This document shows positions 9,894-20,134 of a stretch of 64,000 bases of DNA, piece by piece. Source of the stretch: Arthrobacter sp. QXT-31 (GTDB taxonomy: Bacteria; Actinomycetota; Actinomycetes; Actinomycetales; Micrococcaceae); the NCBI RefSeq assembly GCF_001969265.1, contig NZ_CP019304.1, positions 1,612,001 through 1,676,000 on the forward strand, written 5' to 3'. How positions within the stretch are numbered: the first letter of the stretch is position 1; each line of letters begins with the position of its first letter. Position numbers and translations under genes: made by a program. The notes below the pieces were generated by a model, which made no database searches, was not told the DNA's origin, and saw only the letters and a list, made by a program, of their open reading frames with translations.

Positions 9894-10748
9894 ATGACTT
9901 CTGTTGCTTCTGACAACCGCACCACCGCCGCTCCCGCCGTCGTCCTCACCATCGCAGGCTCGGAGGCCACCGGCGGTGCCGGAGCCCAGGCCGACCTGAA
10001 GACCTTCCAGGAGCTGGGCGTCTTCGGCATCGCCAACCTCACGTGCATCGTCTCGTTCGATCCGAACAATGAGTGGAACCACCGTTTCGTGCCGGTGGAC
10101 CAGGATGTCATCGCGCACCAGCTGGAAGCGACGACGGCGGCCTATGGTGCCGCTTCCGGCGCACCTTCCGTGCTGGATACCGTGAAGATCGGCATGCTGG
10201 GCAGCCCGGCAACGATTTCAACCGTGGCCTCCGCGCTGTCTGCCGGTGCGTTCGGCAACGTAGTCCTGGATCCGGTACTCATCTGCAAGGGGCAGGAGCC
10301 CGGACACGCGCTGGACACGGATCAGGCGCTGAAGACCCAGATCCTGCCGCTGGCCACATTCGTCACACCCAACCACTTCGAGGCCGAGTCGCTGTCCGGC
10401 CTGGAGATCACCGACGTCGAGTCCCTCAAGGCTGCGGCCATCCGGATCCACGAACTGAGCGGAGCCACAGTGCTGGCCAAGGGTGGCGTGCGGCTGTCCG
10501 GGCCTGACGCCGTGGATGTGTTCTACGACGGCGAAACCCTGGAGGTCCTGGCCGCCCCGAAGGTGGGCGAGGTGGCCGTCTCCGGCGCCGGCTGCTCACT
10601 CGCCGCGGCGGTGACTGCCGAACTGGCCAAGGGTGCGTCGCCGCTGGAGGCAGCACGGTCCGCCAAGGAGTTCGTGACCGCCGGCATCCGGAACCGCGTG
10701 GCCTCCGGCGCCCCGTTTGACGCCCTCTGGCAGGGCGGCCCGCGCTAA
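9894..10748 (+). CDS. Pyridoxal / hydroxymethylpyrimidine kinase (ThiD/PdxK-like, ribokinase fold)
   Basis: 284 residues of the PfkB/ribokinase superfamily. The N-terminal [25 protein letters not shown] is the ThiD/PdxY substrate motif, followed by VKIGMLGS, the [10 protein letters not shown] strand-turn, [12 protein letters not shown] and the anion-hole region [19 protein letters not shown] carrying the catalytic base. In classical ThiD the latter reads GTGCTLSAA; here it is GAGCSLAAA. The bacterial branch with this pattern includes pyridoxine/pyridoxal kinases (PdxK of the ThiD type), so vitamin B6 salvage and HMP phosphorylation are both possible. No thiamine or B6 gene adjoins it. It follows the TAXI gene by 18 bases and may share its transcript. 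Confidence 0.85.
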   Translation: MTSVASDNRTTAAPAVVLTIAGSEATGGAGAQADLKTFQELGVFGIANLTCIVSFDPNNEWNHRFVPVDQDVIAHQLEATTAAYGAASGAPSVLDTVKIGMLGSPATISTVASALSAGAFGNVVLDPVLICKGQEPGHALDTDQALKTQILPLATFVTPNHFEAESLSGLEITDVESLKAAAIRIHELSGATVLAKGGVRLSGPDAVDVFYDGETLEVLAAPKVGEVAVSGAGCSLAAAVTAELAKGASPLEAARSAKEFVTAGIRNRVASGAPFDALWQGGPR

Positions 10749-10777
10749 CCCTGGCCCCGCTGACCCTGGCTCGGACG

Positions 10778-12058
10778 TCAGGAGCGGGGGTCGGCCACTG
10801 CTCCCATGAAGAGCGGTACCCCGGTTTCGACGTGCACGACCTGGTAATGGAACGGCCGGTCGAAATCGATGGTCTGCTCCGGCCGGGGCGGGGCGCTGGT
10901 GACCATGCCGTTGATCTGGGTTACCGCGGCAGCCACAGTTCCCTTCTCGGCCACCGTGATGTTGGCCGCCTGGGCGGCCTGCGTGATGGCTATCTCCGGC
11001 TGGATCGCACTGAAATCCTCAGTGGTTGTGAGGGTCTTCTGCAGCCCGGCTGCTTCGAGGACCCTGCGGAGGTCGAAGCTGCATCTGTGGTCCCACCGCG
11101 GCAACTGGATCTGTACGGTCGCCAGCGGTGCGGCGTCCAGGGCATCGGCCATTTTCCTAAGTCCTGATGCCCTGAATAGGGCCGGGGCATCTGTTCCGGA
11201 GTCCGGAAGGACAAGCCGCATCACGAATCCCTCGGCATACGGAAGGTCCACACCCCGCCAGCCGGGGCCTTCGGCGTACTTCATCTCAAGCAGGTTGTGC
11301 ATGGCGGGGACGTCGATCTGCTCTCCCCTGGCCGTCGTGAAGGGCAGATCCTCTGTGGAGCCCGGGTCAAACGGGGCCCGCCAGGCCGCCGCGAAGTACA
11401 CCGAATTGAGGAGGCTGAACGTGTTCCGGGGATCGTACTTTGCGGGCGCCTCCTTGATCCGGCCACGGGTGTTTTTGTCCACCCAGGCATCGATCGCGGG
11501 CTTGGTCTCGCCCTGGTTGCTGAAGTCCACCGGATAGACGCCGGTTCCGTAGTGCCTCGCCAGAGTGTTCAGGTAGGCCTCGCCGGTTGGCACCTCCCTG
11601 TCCACGAACAGTCCATTGGCCACATGCATGACAGGCTTTCGGGGCGGATTGTCCTCGTCCACGGTGGCCGGGTCGCCGTCGAACTTGGCCAGGGACGCGA
11701 GCAGCGCGTTCATGGCCTCGTCACGCCCGTCCCGTGGCAGCCCCAGCACGGCATCCAGTTCGGCGGCCGTTTCCCCGGACGCCCCGGCGCGGAGCATCGC
11801 GAGGGCAACCAGCAGGCTCCCGGGCGAGGACACCACGTTCCCGCCTGTCCCGTTACCGCCGTCGGCGAGCAGTGCTTGGCCGAGCCCAAGGGCGGAGTTC
11901 CGGAAAGCGCGAAGTTCGGCGGCGTAAGCCGTGGCATCCAGCGCAACCCGGTCCACGCCGTCGGCCTTCAACATGGCCGGCACCGGGGCCGAACATGCCG
12001 CCGCGAGCGCGACGGCGGCGGAAGCCGCCACTATTTTGGCCATTCGAATCCTGTTCAT
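10778..12058 (-). CDS. Serpin-family protease inhibitor lipoprotein
   Basis: 426 residues from the ATG at 12058, chosen because GAGGA lies just upstream; an in-frame ATG at 12103 has no such site. The signal ends in the lipobox ALAAAC, predicting a surface lipoprotein. The serpin body is complete, with the FSLLNSVYFAAAWRAPFD region and the C-terminal DRPFHYQVVHVETGVPLFMGAVADP. The reactive-centre hinge EKGTVAAAVT has the small residues needed for loop insertion, so it should be inhibitory. Counting as in alpha-1-antitrypsin puts P1-P1' at Thr-Ser (GMVT|SAPP). Target protease unknown. It converges on the ThiD/PdxK gene. Confidence 0.92.
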   Translation of the reverse strand: MNRIRMAKIVAASAAVALAAACSAPVPAMLKADGVDRVALDATAYAAELRAFRNSALGLGQALLADGGNGTGGNVVSSPGSLLVALAMLRAGASGETAAELDAVLGLPRDGRDEAMNALLASLAKFDGDPATVDEDNPPRKPVMHVANGLFVDREVPTGEAYLNTLARHYGTGVYPVDFSNQGETKPAIDAWVDKNTRGRIKEAPAKYDPRNTFSLLNSVYFAAAWRAPFDPGSTEDLPFTTARGEQIDVPAMHNLLEMKYAEGPGWRGVDLPYAEGFVMRLVLPDSGTDAPALFRASGLRKMADALDAAPLATVQIQLPRWDHRCSFDLRRVLEAAGLQKTLTTTEDFSAIQPEIAITQAAQAANITVAEKGTVAAAVTQINGMVTSAPPRPEQTIDFDRPFHYQVVHVETGVPLFMGAVADPRS

Positions 12059-12265
12059 TGCAGTCCTCGGCTCGTCCGCAGAACTCCGTACGTCCACAGT
12101 CAACCAGCGGGCACTGACAGTATCGATGCCGGACCGGTCACGGTTTGCCGTCGGTTTGGTTTCACTCCCCGCCCCTCTCGCACTTTCCGCAACGTTTTCG
12201 GCAACGCTCTCTCAGTGCCGCGGGGGCGTATTCTCGAGGCACCCGGACTCGTGGAGGAGAGCCTC

Positions 12266-12622
12266 ATGGCCCAGCAGTTCGACAGCGTCGACGAGTACAT
12301 CGCGCAGTTTCCCGCCGAAGTGCAGGATGTCCTCCAGGAGGTCCGGCGCCGATGCCGCGAGGCTGTCCCGGACTCCGGGGAGATGATCAGCTACGGCATC
12401 CCCACGGTCACCCTTGGCGGCAAGTACGTGGTGTACTTCGCGGGTTGGGCGCACCACATCTCGGTGTATCCGGTGCCCTCCGGCGACGACGCCTTCCAGT
12501 CAGACATCGCGCCCTTCCGGACTGGCAAGGGCACCCTCAAATTCCCCCTGGGCAAGCCGGTCCCCTACGGCCTCATCGGACGGACGGCTGCGCTTCTCGC
12601 CGCCGAACGACGGGCGCGGTAA
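12266..12622 (+). CDS. DUF1801 / YdhG-like iron-chaperone-fold protein
   Basis: 118 residues starting at ATG 12266 with GGAGGAGAG upstream. A longer frame exists upstream but overlaps the serpin gene and is antisense shadow. The motifs are typical of DUF1801: SVDEYIAQFPAEVQDVLQEVRRRCREAVP, EMISYGIPTVTLGGKYVVYFAGWAHHISVYP and GTLKFPLGKPVPYGLI. The fold resembles frataxin, and family members have been proposed to handle iron, but the function is not established. Converges on the poxB-like gene with a 3-base gap. Confidence 0.88.
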   Translation: MAQQFDSVDEYIAQFPAEVQDVLQEVRRRCREAVPDSGEMISYGIPTVTLGGKYVVYFAGWAHHISVYPVPSGDDAFQSDIAPFRTGKGTLKFPLGKPVPYGLIGRTAALLAAERRAR

Positions 12623-12625
12623 CCG

Positions 12626-14374
12626 CTATCGCCGGGGAATGTTCCTGAGGTTGCTGCGGGCCATGCTCACCGCCTCGCCGGCGCCGCGGTTCAGGACCAC
12701 CTTGGACATGGCAGTGGCGAACCCCAGAACCTGCGAGCCTTTGATCTTGGGCGGAATTGAAAGGGCCTTGGGATCGGTGATGAGTTCCACGAGCGAGGGC
12801 CCGGGATGGGCGAAGGCCTCCCGGTAGGCGTCCTCGATCCTGGTTGGATCAGTGACCCGAACCGCGTGGAAGCCGAGCGCATGGGCGACAGCCGAGTAAT
12901 CGGCGTCGGGCACGTCAACACCGAAGTCCGGCAGCCCGTCCACCAGCATTTCGAGCTTGACCATGCCAAGCGTGGAGTTGTTGAACACCACTACGTTCAC
13001 TGGCAGCCGGTGCGCGGCAACCGTGATGAGCTCGCCCAGCAGCATGGACAGCCCTCCGTCGCCCGAGACGGAAATGACCTGGCGGTCCGGATACGCCACC
13101 TGCGCCCCGATCGCGTGCGGCAGCGCGTTGGCCATGGAACCGTGAAGATACGAGCCGATCAGCCTGCGGGTGCCCAGCGGGTTGATGTAGCGGGCGGACC
13201 ACACGTTGCACATGCCGGTGTCCGCGGTGAAAATTGCGTCTTCGGCCGCCACCTGGTCCAGGAGCGAGGCGGCGTATTCGGGATGGATGGGTACTTTCTT
13301 CCCGACGTTCCGGGTGTATGCGCCGACGGCCTTGTTCATGAGCCTGTCGTGCTTCTTCAGCATCTGGTTGAGGAAACGCCGGCTCTTCTTCGGAGCCACC
13401 AGCGGCATCAGCACCTTGAGCGTCGGCAGCACGTCCCCGTGGACGGCTATGTCGACGTCGGTCCGCCGGCCGAGCTTGTGGGCGGCACGGTCCACCTGTG
13501 CTGTGCGGGTGTCCGGCAGGAACTGGTCGTAGGGAAAATCGGTCCCCAGCAGGATCAGCAGGTCGGCGTCCTCGATCCCCTCCGCCGCGGCGCCATAACC
13601 CAGCAGGCCGGTCATGCCGATGTCGTACGGGTTGTCGTACTGCAGAAAGTCCTTGCCCCGCAGCGTGTGCCCCACCGGCGCGCCGATCAGCTCCGCGAGC
13701 GCGATAACCTCGTCATGGGCTCCATGGGTGCCGGCCCCGCCGAAGATGGCCACCTTGTCCGCCGCGTTGATGGCATCGGCGAGTTCCCGGACGCTTTCCT
13801 GCGACGGGATGAGGGTTGCGGGCCGGAAGTTAGCGGGAAGCGGGGTTTCGCCCGTGGCCTCCATGCCGGCTATGTCGCCGGGAAGGGTGACGACGGCGAC
13901 TCCGCCGAGGGCGACGGCATGCTGGATGGCGCTGTGCATCACCCGCGGCGCCTGTTCCGGGGTGCTGATGAGTTCCGAGTAGACGGAGCACTCGTTGAAG
14001 ATCCGGTCCGGATGGGTTTCCTGGAAGAAGCCGCTGCCGATCTGTTTGCTGGGGATGTGCGAGGCGATGGCCAGGACGGGTGCGCCGGAACGGTTGGCGT
14101 CATACAGGCCGTTGATCAGGTGCAGGTTGCCCGGGCCGCAGGAGCCGGCGCACACGGCAAGCTTCCCTGTCAGCTGGGCCTCAGCCGCGGCGGCAAAGGC
14201 TGCGGCTTCCTCGTGCCGGACGTGGATCCAGTCGATGCCGCCCTGCTTTGAGCCGCCGGTCTGGCGGACGGCGTCGACAATCGGATTGAGGCTGTCCCCG
14301 ACGATTCCGTAGATTCGCCGGACGCCGGCAGCCTGGAGTTGTTCGATGAGCTGGGTTGCAAGTTCCTTGGCCAT
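12626..14374 (-). CDS. Thiamine-diphosphate pyruvate dehydrogenase (quinone) / pyruvate oxidase, PoxB-like
   Basis: 582 residues from ATG 14374; six further codons upstream are open but the family starts at this Met. Three-domain ThDP enzyme: PYR domain with the activating glutamate in RHEEAAAFAAAAEAQLTG, a central FAD-binding-type domain (VAIFGGAGTHGA, LLILLGTDFPYDQFLP) and the PP domain with the ThDP/Mg site VSGDGGLSMLLGEL to VVFNNSTLGMVKLE. PoxB enzymes oxidise pyruvate to acetate and CO2 and pass electrons to membrane quinone. The C-terminus, with SIPPKIKGSQVLGFATAMSKVVLN, resembles the membrane-associated PoxB tail. Acetate produced this way is a substrate for the glyoxylate genes encoded 2.5 kb away. 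Confidence 0.9.
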   Translation of the reverse strand: MAKELATQLIEQLQAAGVRRIYGIVGDSLNPIVDAVRQTGGSKQGGIDWIHVRHEEAAAFAAAAEAQLTGKLAVCAGSCGPGNLHLINGLYDANRSGAPVLAIASHIPSKQIGSGFFQETHPDRIFNECSVYSELISTPEQAPRVMHSAIQHAVALGGVAVVTLPGDIAGMEATGETPLPANFRPATLIPSQESVRELADAINAADKVAIFGGAGTHGAHDEVIALAELIGAPVGHTLRGKDFLQYDNPYDIGMTGLLGYGAAAEGIEDADLLILLGTDFPYDQFLPDTRTAQVDRAAHKLGRRTDVDIAVHGDVLPTLKVLMPLVAPKKSRRFLNQMLKKHDRLMNKAVGAYTRNVGKKVPIHPEYAASLLDQVAAEDAIFTADTGMCNVWSARYINPLGTRRLIGSYLHGSMANALPHAIGAQVAYPDRQVISVSGDGGLSMLLGELITVAAHRLPVNVVVFNNSTLGMVKLEMLVDGLPDFGVDVPDADYSAVAHALGFHAVRVTDPTRIEDAYREAFAHPGPSLVELITDPKALSIPPKIKGSQVLGFATAMSKVVLNRGAGEAVSMARSNLRNIPRR

Positions 14375-14570
14375 GGGTGCACGCTCCCGCAATCAGTTGG
14401 TGGGCTGACAAGGGCCAATATAGTCCGCGTACCTTGGCAGGGTCTCAGGTGCAGGACCGGTGGGCCCGTTTTCCACATACGGACTCGACCCCATGGAGTC
14501 CCAGTGTCCCCGCTCTTAGCGTGGTGGAAGGGCAATCTGCCTGTCTCCCTATTCACAGTGAGGATCGACT

Positions 14571-15110
14571 TTGGCCAACAAATCACGCCGCCGCCGGTTG
14601 AAAAAACGAAACACCCGTAGTGGGCATCCGGCCGGGCGACGCGCCCCCAGACCAGTTCTCTGCGCACCGAACCAGCGCGACCAGGAGATGGGTTCCCTGA
14701 TCGAATTCATCACCTGGCACCGGGAGCACGGGACATCGCCTGACAACCGTCCTGTCCTGGAGCACATGATGAAGTTCTTCACGGCTTACGCGCACATCTC
14801 TGACGGGGCCGCAGTAACCGAGATGGACCCTGAACTCATCGCTGCACTTGTGGCATCGCTCATTGAATATGATGCCGAATTAGCAGCCTCTTTCTGTGCT
14901 TCACTGCACGAATACATTCACTTTCTGGTGGATACGGGCCGGTGGTCCGGCACTCGCGAAGGCAAACGGGCTTTGCACACCGTCGTCTATCACGGGATGC
15001 ACCACGAAAATCTTCTGCCGCGGGGTGGCCGCGGAGGCAGACCGGCCCCGTTGAAAAGGCTTGCCGCAACAACCGGCGATTGTCCGGGAAAGCCGACCAA
15101 AACTGCGTAA
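14571..15110 (+). CDS. Hypothetical protein, 179 aa
   Basis: TTG start with GAGGA seven to eight bases upstream; an internal ATG at 14689 is an alternative. The N-terminal 30 residues are strongly basic (KSRRRRLKKRNTRS), the middle is a helical stretch (SLIEFITWHREHG, ALVASLIEYDAELAASFCASLHEYIHFLVDTG), and the tail is Gly/Arg-rich. No catalytic motif or signal peptide. The base composition of the middle is slightly lower in GC than its neighbours. The GTREGKRALHTVVYHG text is reminiscent of nothing I can name. Function unknown; codon usage and the ribosome site argue that it is a gene. Confidence 0.6.
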   Translation: MANKSRRRRLKKRNTRSGHPAGRRAPRPVLCAPNQRDQEMGSLIEFITWHREHGTSPDNRPVLEHMMKFFTAYAHISDGAAVTEMDPELIAALVASLIEYDAELAASFCASLHEYIHFLVDTGRWSGTREGKRALHTVVYHGMHHENLLPRGGRGGRPAPLKRLAATTGDCPGKPTKTA

Positions 15111-15168
15111 GCGTGGCAGGAAAGCCTGCACGAACTGCGAGAGAGTCCGTCAGTTCCGGAGCAGGCTC

Positions 15169-16683
15169 CTAACTTCCCGAGTGGGCCTGCAGGAACGTGT
15201 ACACCTCGGTCTCGTCCACGCCGGGGAAGGCGCCAGGGGGCATGGCCGCCAGCAGGTGCGCATGGGCGCGGGCGGACGGCCAGGCGTTTCCTGCCCACTC
15301 CGAGGTCAGCGAGGCCGGCGGCCGCTTGCAGCAGTTGGGGTCAGGGCAGTTGGACGTGGCCCGCGCCGTGGTCTCGCGGCCGCGGAACCACTTGACGTGC
15401 TGGTACGGGACACCAATACTCAGCGAGAACTGTCCGGTGGCCGAGCGGTCCGTTCGGGCGGTGCACCAGTACGTGCCGGAAGGCGTGTCCGTGTACTGGC
15501 TGTAGGCGCTGAATTTGTCCGGCACATCGAACACGGCCCGGGACGTCCAGGCCTTGCAGGACGGCTGCCCCTCGATGGCGCCCGTGTGGTCCTGTGGGAA
15601 GTTCACGCCGTCGTTCTCGTACGCCTTGTAGATGATCCCGCTCTGGTGGGTCTTCTGGAAATGGGTGGTGATCCCCAGGTGTTTGGTGGCCAGATTCGTG
15701 AAGCGGTGTGCCGCGGTCTCGTAGGACACCGCGAAGGCATCCCGGATGTCCTCGACCGCAATCTCCTTCGCGGCCTTCGCTTTTTGCAGAAATTCCACGG
15801 TGGCCTGCTCGGGCAGGAGGAGTGCAGCGGCGAAATAGTTGGTGGCTACACGCTGGGCCAGGAAGTCGCCGTAGTTCTTGGGCGTCTCATGTCCCAGGAC
15901 GTAGTGCCCCAAAGCCTGCAGCAGCACCGATCGGGGGTCGTGGTCCTGCCGCTGGCTCTGCGTCAGGTAAATTTTGCGGTTCTTCAAATCGGTCACCGAG
16001 CGCGTGGAATGCGGCAAATCACCCACGTGATGGAGGGTGAATCCGAGGTGCGCCGCGATGTCCGCAATAACGTGCTGGCTCAACGGCCCGGACGTGTAGC
16101 CAACCTCCTTCAGCACCTTCTGCGCCTCGGCCTCGTACTCCGGAAAATAGTTGCCGCGTTCGCGCATCATGGCGCGCAGTTCACCGTTCGCGCGGCGGGC
16201 TTCCTCAGGTGTCGCGACCTGCTCGTTCATCTTGCGTTCGAGCTCGTGGAGGAGGCCCACCTGGGCCTCGAGGACATCCATCGGCAACCGTGAGCTGATG
16301 CGGATTTTGGGCAGGTTCAGGGACTCGTAGAGCGGGCCGCGCTGGTACCGTTCGAGCTCGATTTCCAGGGCCGCCCGGCGGCTCGGCGGCTCGGCCCCCA
16401 GCAGCTGGTCAATGCCGACGCCGAGGGCCCCGGCCAGGTGCTGCAGGAGTCCGAGTTTTGGTTCCCGCTTGCCGTTCTCGATGAGGCTCAGCTGGCTGGG
16501 CGCGGTCCCGACGGCGGCGCTCAGGTCATCGAGGGTCAGGCCGGCCTGCTTGCGCAGGTGGCGCACGCGGCGGCCCAGCGCGATCACGTCCAGTTCGGCC
16601 GTCGGCGGGGACGACGGCGGCTGTGAGACTTCCCTGTTCCAGCTTGAAGGCGACATTTCTGAAGAATACGTGAAGAAACGCAT
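15169..16683 (-). CDS. ramB: RamB-type XRE regulator of acetate/glyoxylate metabolism
   Basis: About 504 residues. An XRE helix-turn-helix lies near residues 36-90 (GRRVRHLRKQAGLTLDDLSAAVGTAPSQLSLIENGKREP). A middle domain of the ImmA/IrrE type follows, but its zinc motif is degenerate (LGHYVLGHE rather than HExxH). The Cys-rich C-terminal domain (CKAW, ARTDRS, CPDPNCC) is that of the short-chain fatty acyl-CoA regulators (DUF2083). This is the RamB architecture; in Corynebacterium RamB controls aceA, aceB and acetate activation. It is divergent from aceA here, which supports the name. The start could also be the ATG at 16656, since conserved sequence begins about residue 30. Confidence 0.88.
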   Translation of the reverse strand: MRFFTYSSEMSPSSWNREVSQPPSSPPTAELDVIALGRRVRHLRKQAGLTLDDLSAAVGTAPSQLSLIENGKREPKLGLLQHLAGALGVGIDQLLGAEPPSRRAALEIELERYQRGPLYESLNLPKIRISSRLPMDVLEAQVGLLHELERKMNEQVATPEEARRANGELRAMMRERGNYFPEYEAEAQKVLKEVGYTSGPLSQHVIADIAAHLGFTLHHVGDLPHSTRSVTDLKNRKIYLTQSQRQDHDPRSVLLQALGHYVLGHETPKNYGDFLAQRVATNYFAAALLLPEQATVEFLQKAKAAKEIAVEDIRDAFAVSYETAAHRFTNLATKHLGITTHFQKTHQSGIIYKAYENDGVNFPQDHTGAIEGQPSCKAWTSRAVFDVPDKFSAYSQYTDTPSGTYWCTARTDRSATGQFSLSIGVPYQHVKWFRGRETTARATSNCPDPNCCKRPPASLTSEWAGNAWPSARAHAHLLAAMPPGAFPGVDETEVYTFLQAHSGS

Positions 16684-16847
16684 TTCTTTCCAGCTTTTTC
16701 CTCTAGAAAGCGCTTTGGAAGTGCAGAAAAGTAGGTGTCACGAAGGAAAACCCCTCCGGAAACTGGCCGGACCTGCAAAGGCGCAGGGACGGCCGGCCCG
16801 GAAACCAGAACCCCCGGAATGGCCCGGGAGCTAACAAGGAGACAAAG

Positions 16848-18164
16848 ATGACTGCAGCATTTGAGCCCACCCAGCAGACGCCCGAACAGCAGGCCGCCGC
16901 ACTGGAGCTCGAGTGGGCTGCCAACCCGCGCTGGGAAGGTGTCACTCGGGACTATGCAGCCGCCGACGTCGTCCGCCTCCGCGGCAGGGTCTCCGAAGAG
17001 CACACCCTGGCAAAGCGCGGCTCCGAAAAGCTCTGGAAGCAGCTGACCGGGGAGCACAAGGAAGGCAAGTACACCAACGCCCTGGGCGCCCTTACCGGCA
17101 ACCAGGCCGTGCAGCAGGTCAAGGCCGGCCTCCGAGCCATCTACCTCTCCGGCTGGCAGGTGGCCGCCGACGCCAACCTCTCCGGCCACACCTACCCGGA
17201 CCAGTCCCTGTACCCCGCCAACTCCGTACCGCAGGTTGTCCGCCGCATCAACAACGCCCTCCTCCGCGCCGACCAGATCGAGTTCTCCGAGGGCATCCAG
17301 ACGGTCGAGGACTGGCTGGTTCCGATCGTCGCCGACGCCGAGGCCGGCTTCGGCGGCCCCCTGAACGCGTACGAGCTGATGAAGTCCATGATCGCCGCCG
17401 GCGCCTCGGGCGTGCACTGGGAAGACCAGCTCGCCTCCGAGAAGAAGTGCGGCCACCTCGGCGGCAAGGTCCTGATCCCCACCCAGCAGCACGTCCGGAC
17501 CCTGAACGCCGCCCGCCTGGCAGCCGACGTCGCCGGCACCCCGAGCGTCGTCATCGCCCGCACCGACGCCGAGGCGGCAACGCTGATCACTTCCGACGTC
17601 GACGAACGTGACCAGGAATTCATCACTGGCGAACGCACCCCCGAAGGCTTCTACAAGGTCCGCAACGGCATCGAACCCTGCATCGCCCGCGCCAAGGCCT
17701 ACGCCCCCTACTCCGACCTCATCTGGATGGAAACCGGCACCCCGGACCTGGAGCTGGCCCGCAAGTTCGCCGAAGCCGTCAAGGCCGAGTTCCCGGACCA
17801 GATGCTCTCCTACAACTGCTCGCCGTCGTTCAACTGGCGCAAGCACCTGGACGACGCCACCATCGCCAAGTTCCAGCGTGAACTCGGCGCCATGGGCTTC
17901 ACCTTCCAGTTCATCACCCTGGCCGGATTCCACGCCCTCAACTACTCGATGTTCGACCTCGCCCACGGATACGCCCGCGAAGGCATGAGCGCCTACGTCG
18001 AACTGCAGGAGAAGGAATTCGCCTCCGAGTCCCGCGGCTACACCGCAACCAAGCACCAGCGCGAAGTCGGCACCGGCTACTTCGACGACATCTCCACTGC
18101 GCTCAACCCGAACGCATCCACTTTGGCTCTCGTGGGATCCACCGAAGAAGGCCAGTTCCACTAA
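16848..18164 (+). CDS. aceA: Isocitrate lyase
   Basis: 438 residues, the short bacterial form. Cleaves isocitrate to glyoxylate and succinate, the first step of the glyoxylate bypass. The catalytic signature KKCGHLGGK is present near residue 200, with Mg-binding surroundings ([37 protein letters not shown]) and the C-terminal [13 protein letters not shown] and [12 protein letters not shown] segments. ATG preceded by AAGGAGACAAAG. Divergent from ramB and followed by aceB, separated by a strong hairpin. Confidence 0.97.
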   Translation: MTAAFEPTQQTPEQQAAALELEWAANPRWEGVTRDYAAADVVRLRGRVSEEHTLAKRGSEKLWKQLTGEHKEGKYTNALGALTGNQAVQQVKAGLRAIYLSGWQVAADANLSGHTYPDQSLYPANSVPQVVRRINNALLRADQIEFSEGIQTVEDWLVPIVADAEAGFGGPLNAYELMKSMIAAGASGVHWEDQLASEKKCGHLGGKVLIPTQQHVRTLNAARLAADVAGTPSVVIARTDAEAATLITSDVDERDQEFITGERTPEGFYKVRNGIEPCIARAKAYAPYSDLIWMETGTPDLELARKFAEAVKAEFPDQMLSYNCSPSFNWRKHLDDATIAKFQRELGAMGFTFQFITLAGFHALNYSMFDLAHGYAREGMSAYVELQEKEFASESRGYTATKHQREVGTGYFDDISTALNPNASTLALVGSTEEGQFH

Positions 18165-18182
18165 ATCTTTCCCAACCAGATC

Positions 18183-18224
18183 GCAGTAGATGCCGTTTTG
18201 AGCCTTCAAAACGGCATCTACTGC
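18183..18224. terminator. Perfect 19-bp-arm hairpin between aceA and aceB
   Basis: Arms 18183-18201 and 18206-18224 are exact inverted repeats with the 4-base loop GCCT. It starts 18 bases after the aceA stop and ends 30 bases before the aceB ATG. There is no U-tract downstream, so full termination is uncertain; it may partly terminate or protect the 3' end of aceA mRNA and set the aceA:aceB ratio. Confidence 0.8.
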
Positions 18225-18254
18225 CAGTCAGTTGGGTGTCCCAAGGAGACAGAA

Positions 18255-19925
<1,671 letters not shown>

Positions 19926-20045
19926 CAACAGCCCAGGCACCGCAGCCTGGACCGGCGCAGATTTCCGCCCGCCGGGCCGCCACGCCCTTCGCAACAGGCA
20001 CCCCGAAGGCCGGGGAGGCGGTCCGGCAGCGGAACCATCCTTAAG

Positions 20046-20098
20046 GCGCGAACGGACACTTAAGCACCCTGACAGGGGCCACAAGTGTCCGTTCGCGC
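20046..20098. repeat. Inverted repeat (16-bp arms) carrying copy 1 of a 25-bp intergenic repeat
   Basis: Arms 20046-20061 (GCGCGAACGGACACTT) and 20083-20098 are perfect inverted repeats around a 21-base loop. The segment 20075-20099 recurs exactly at 21427-21451 in the same orientation, on the other side of the MFS transporter gene. Lying downstream of both aceB and the convergent MFS gene, the hairpin may act as a terminator. Confidence 0.75.
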
Positions 20099-20134
20099 TT
20101 GGGTTTAACGGAACGTACGACGGCGGTACGCGCC

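Noticed and set aside
12806..14251. 481-codon plus-strand frame opposite the poxB-like gene
   Set aside because: Shadow of a well-supported ThDP enzyme on the other strand.
16584..18209. 541-codon open frame on the minus strand opposite aceA
   Set aside because: Antisense shadow of aceA with Gly/Val-rich composition and no motif.
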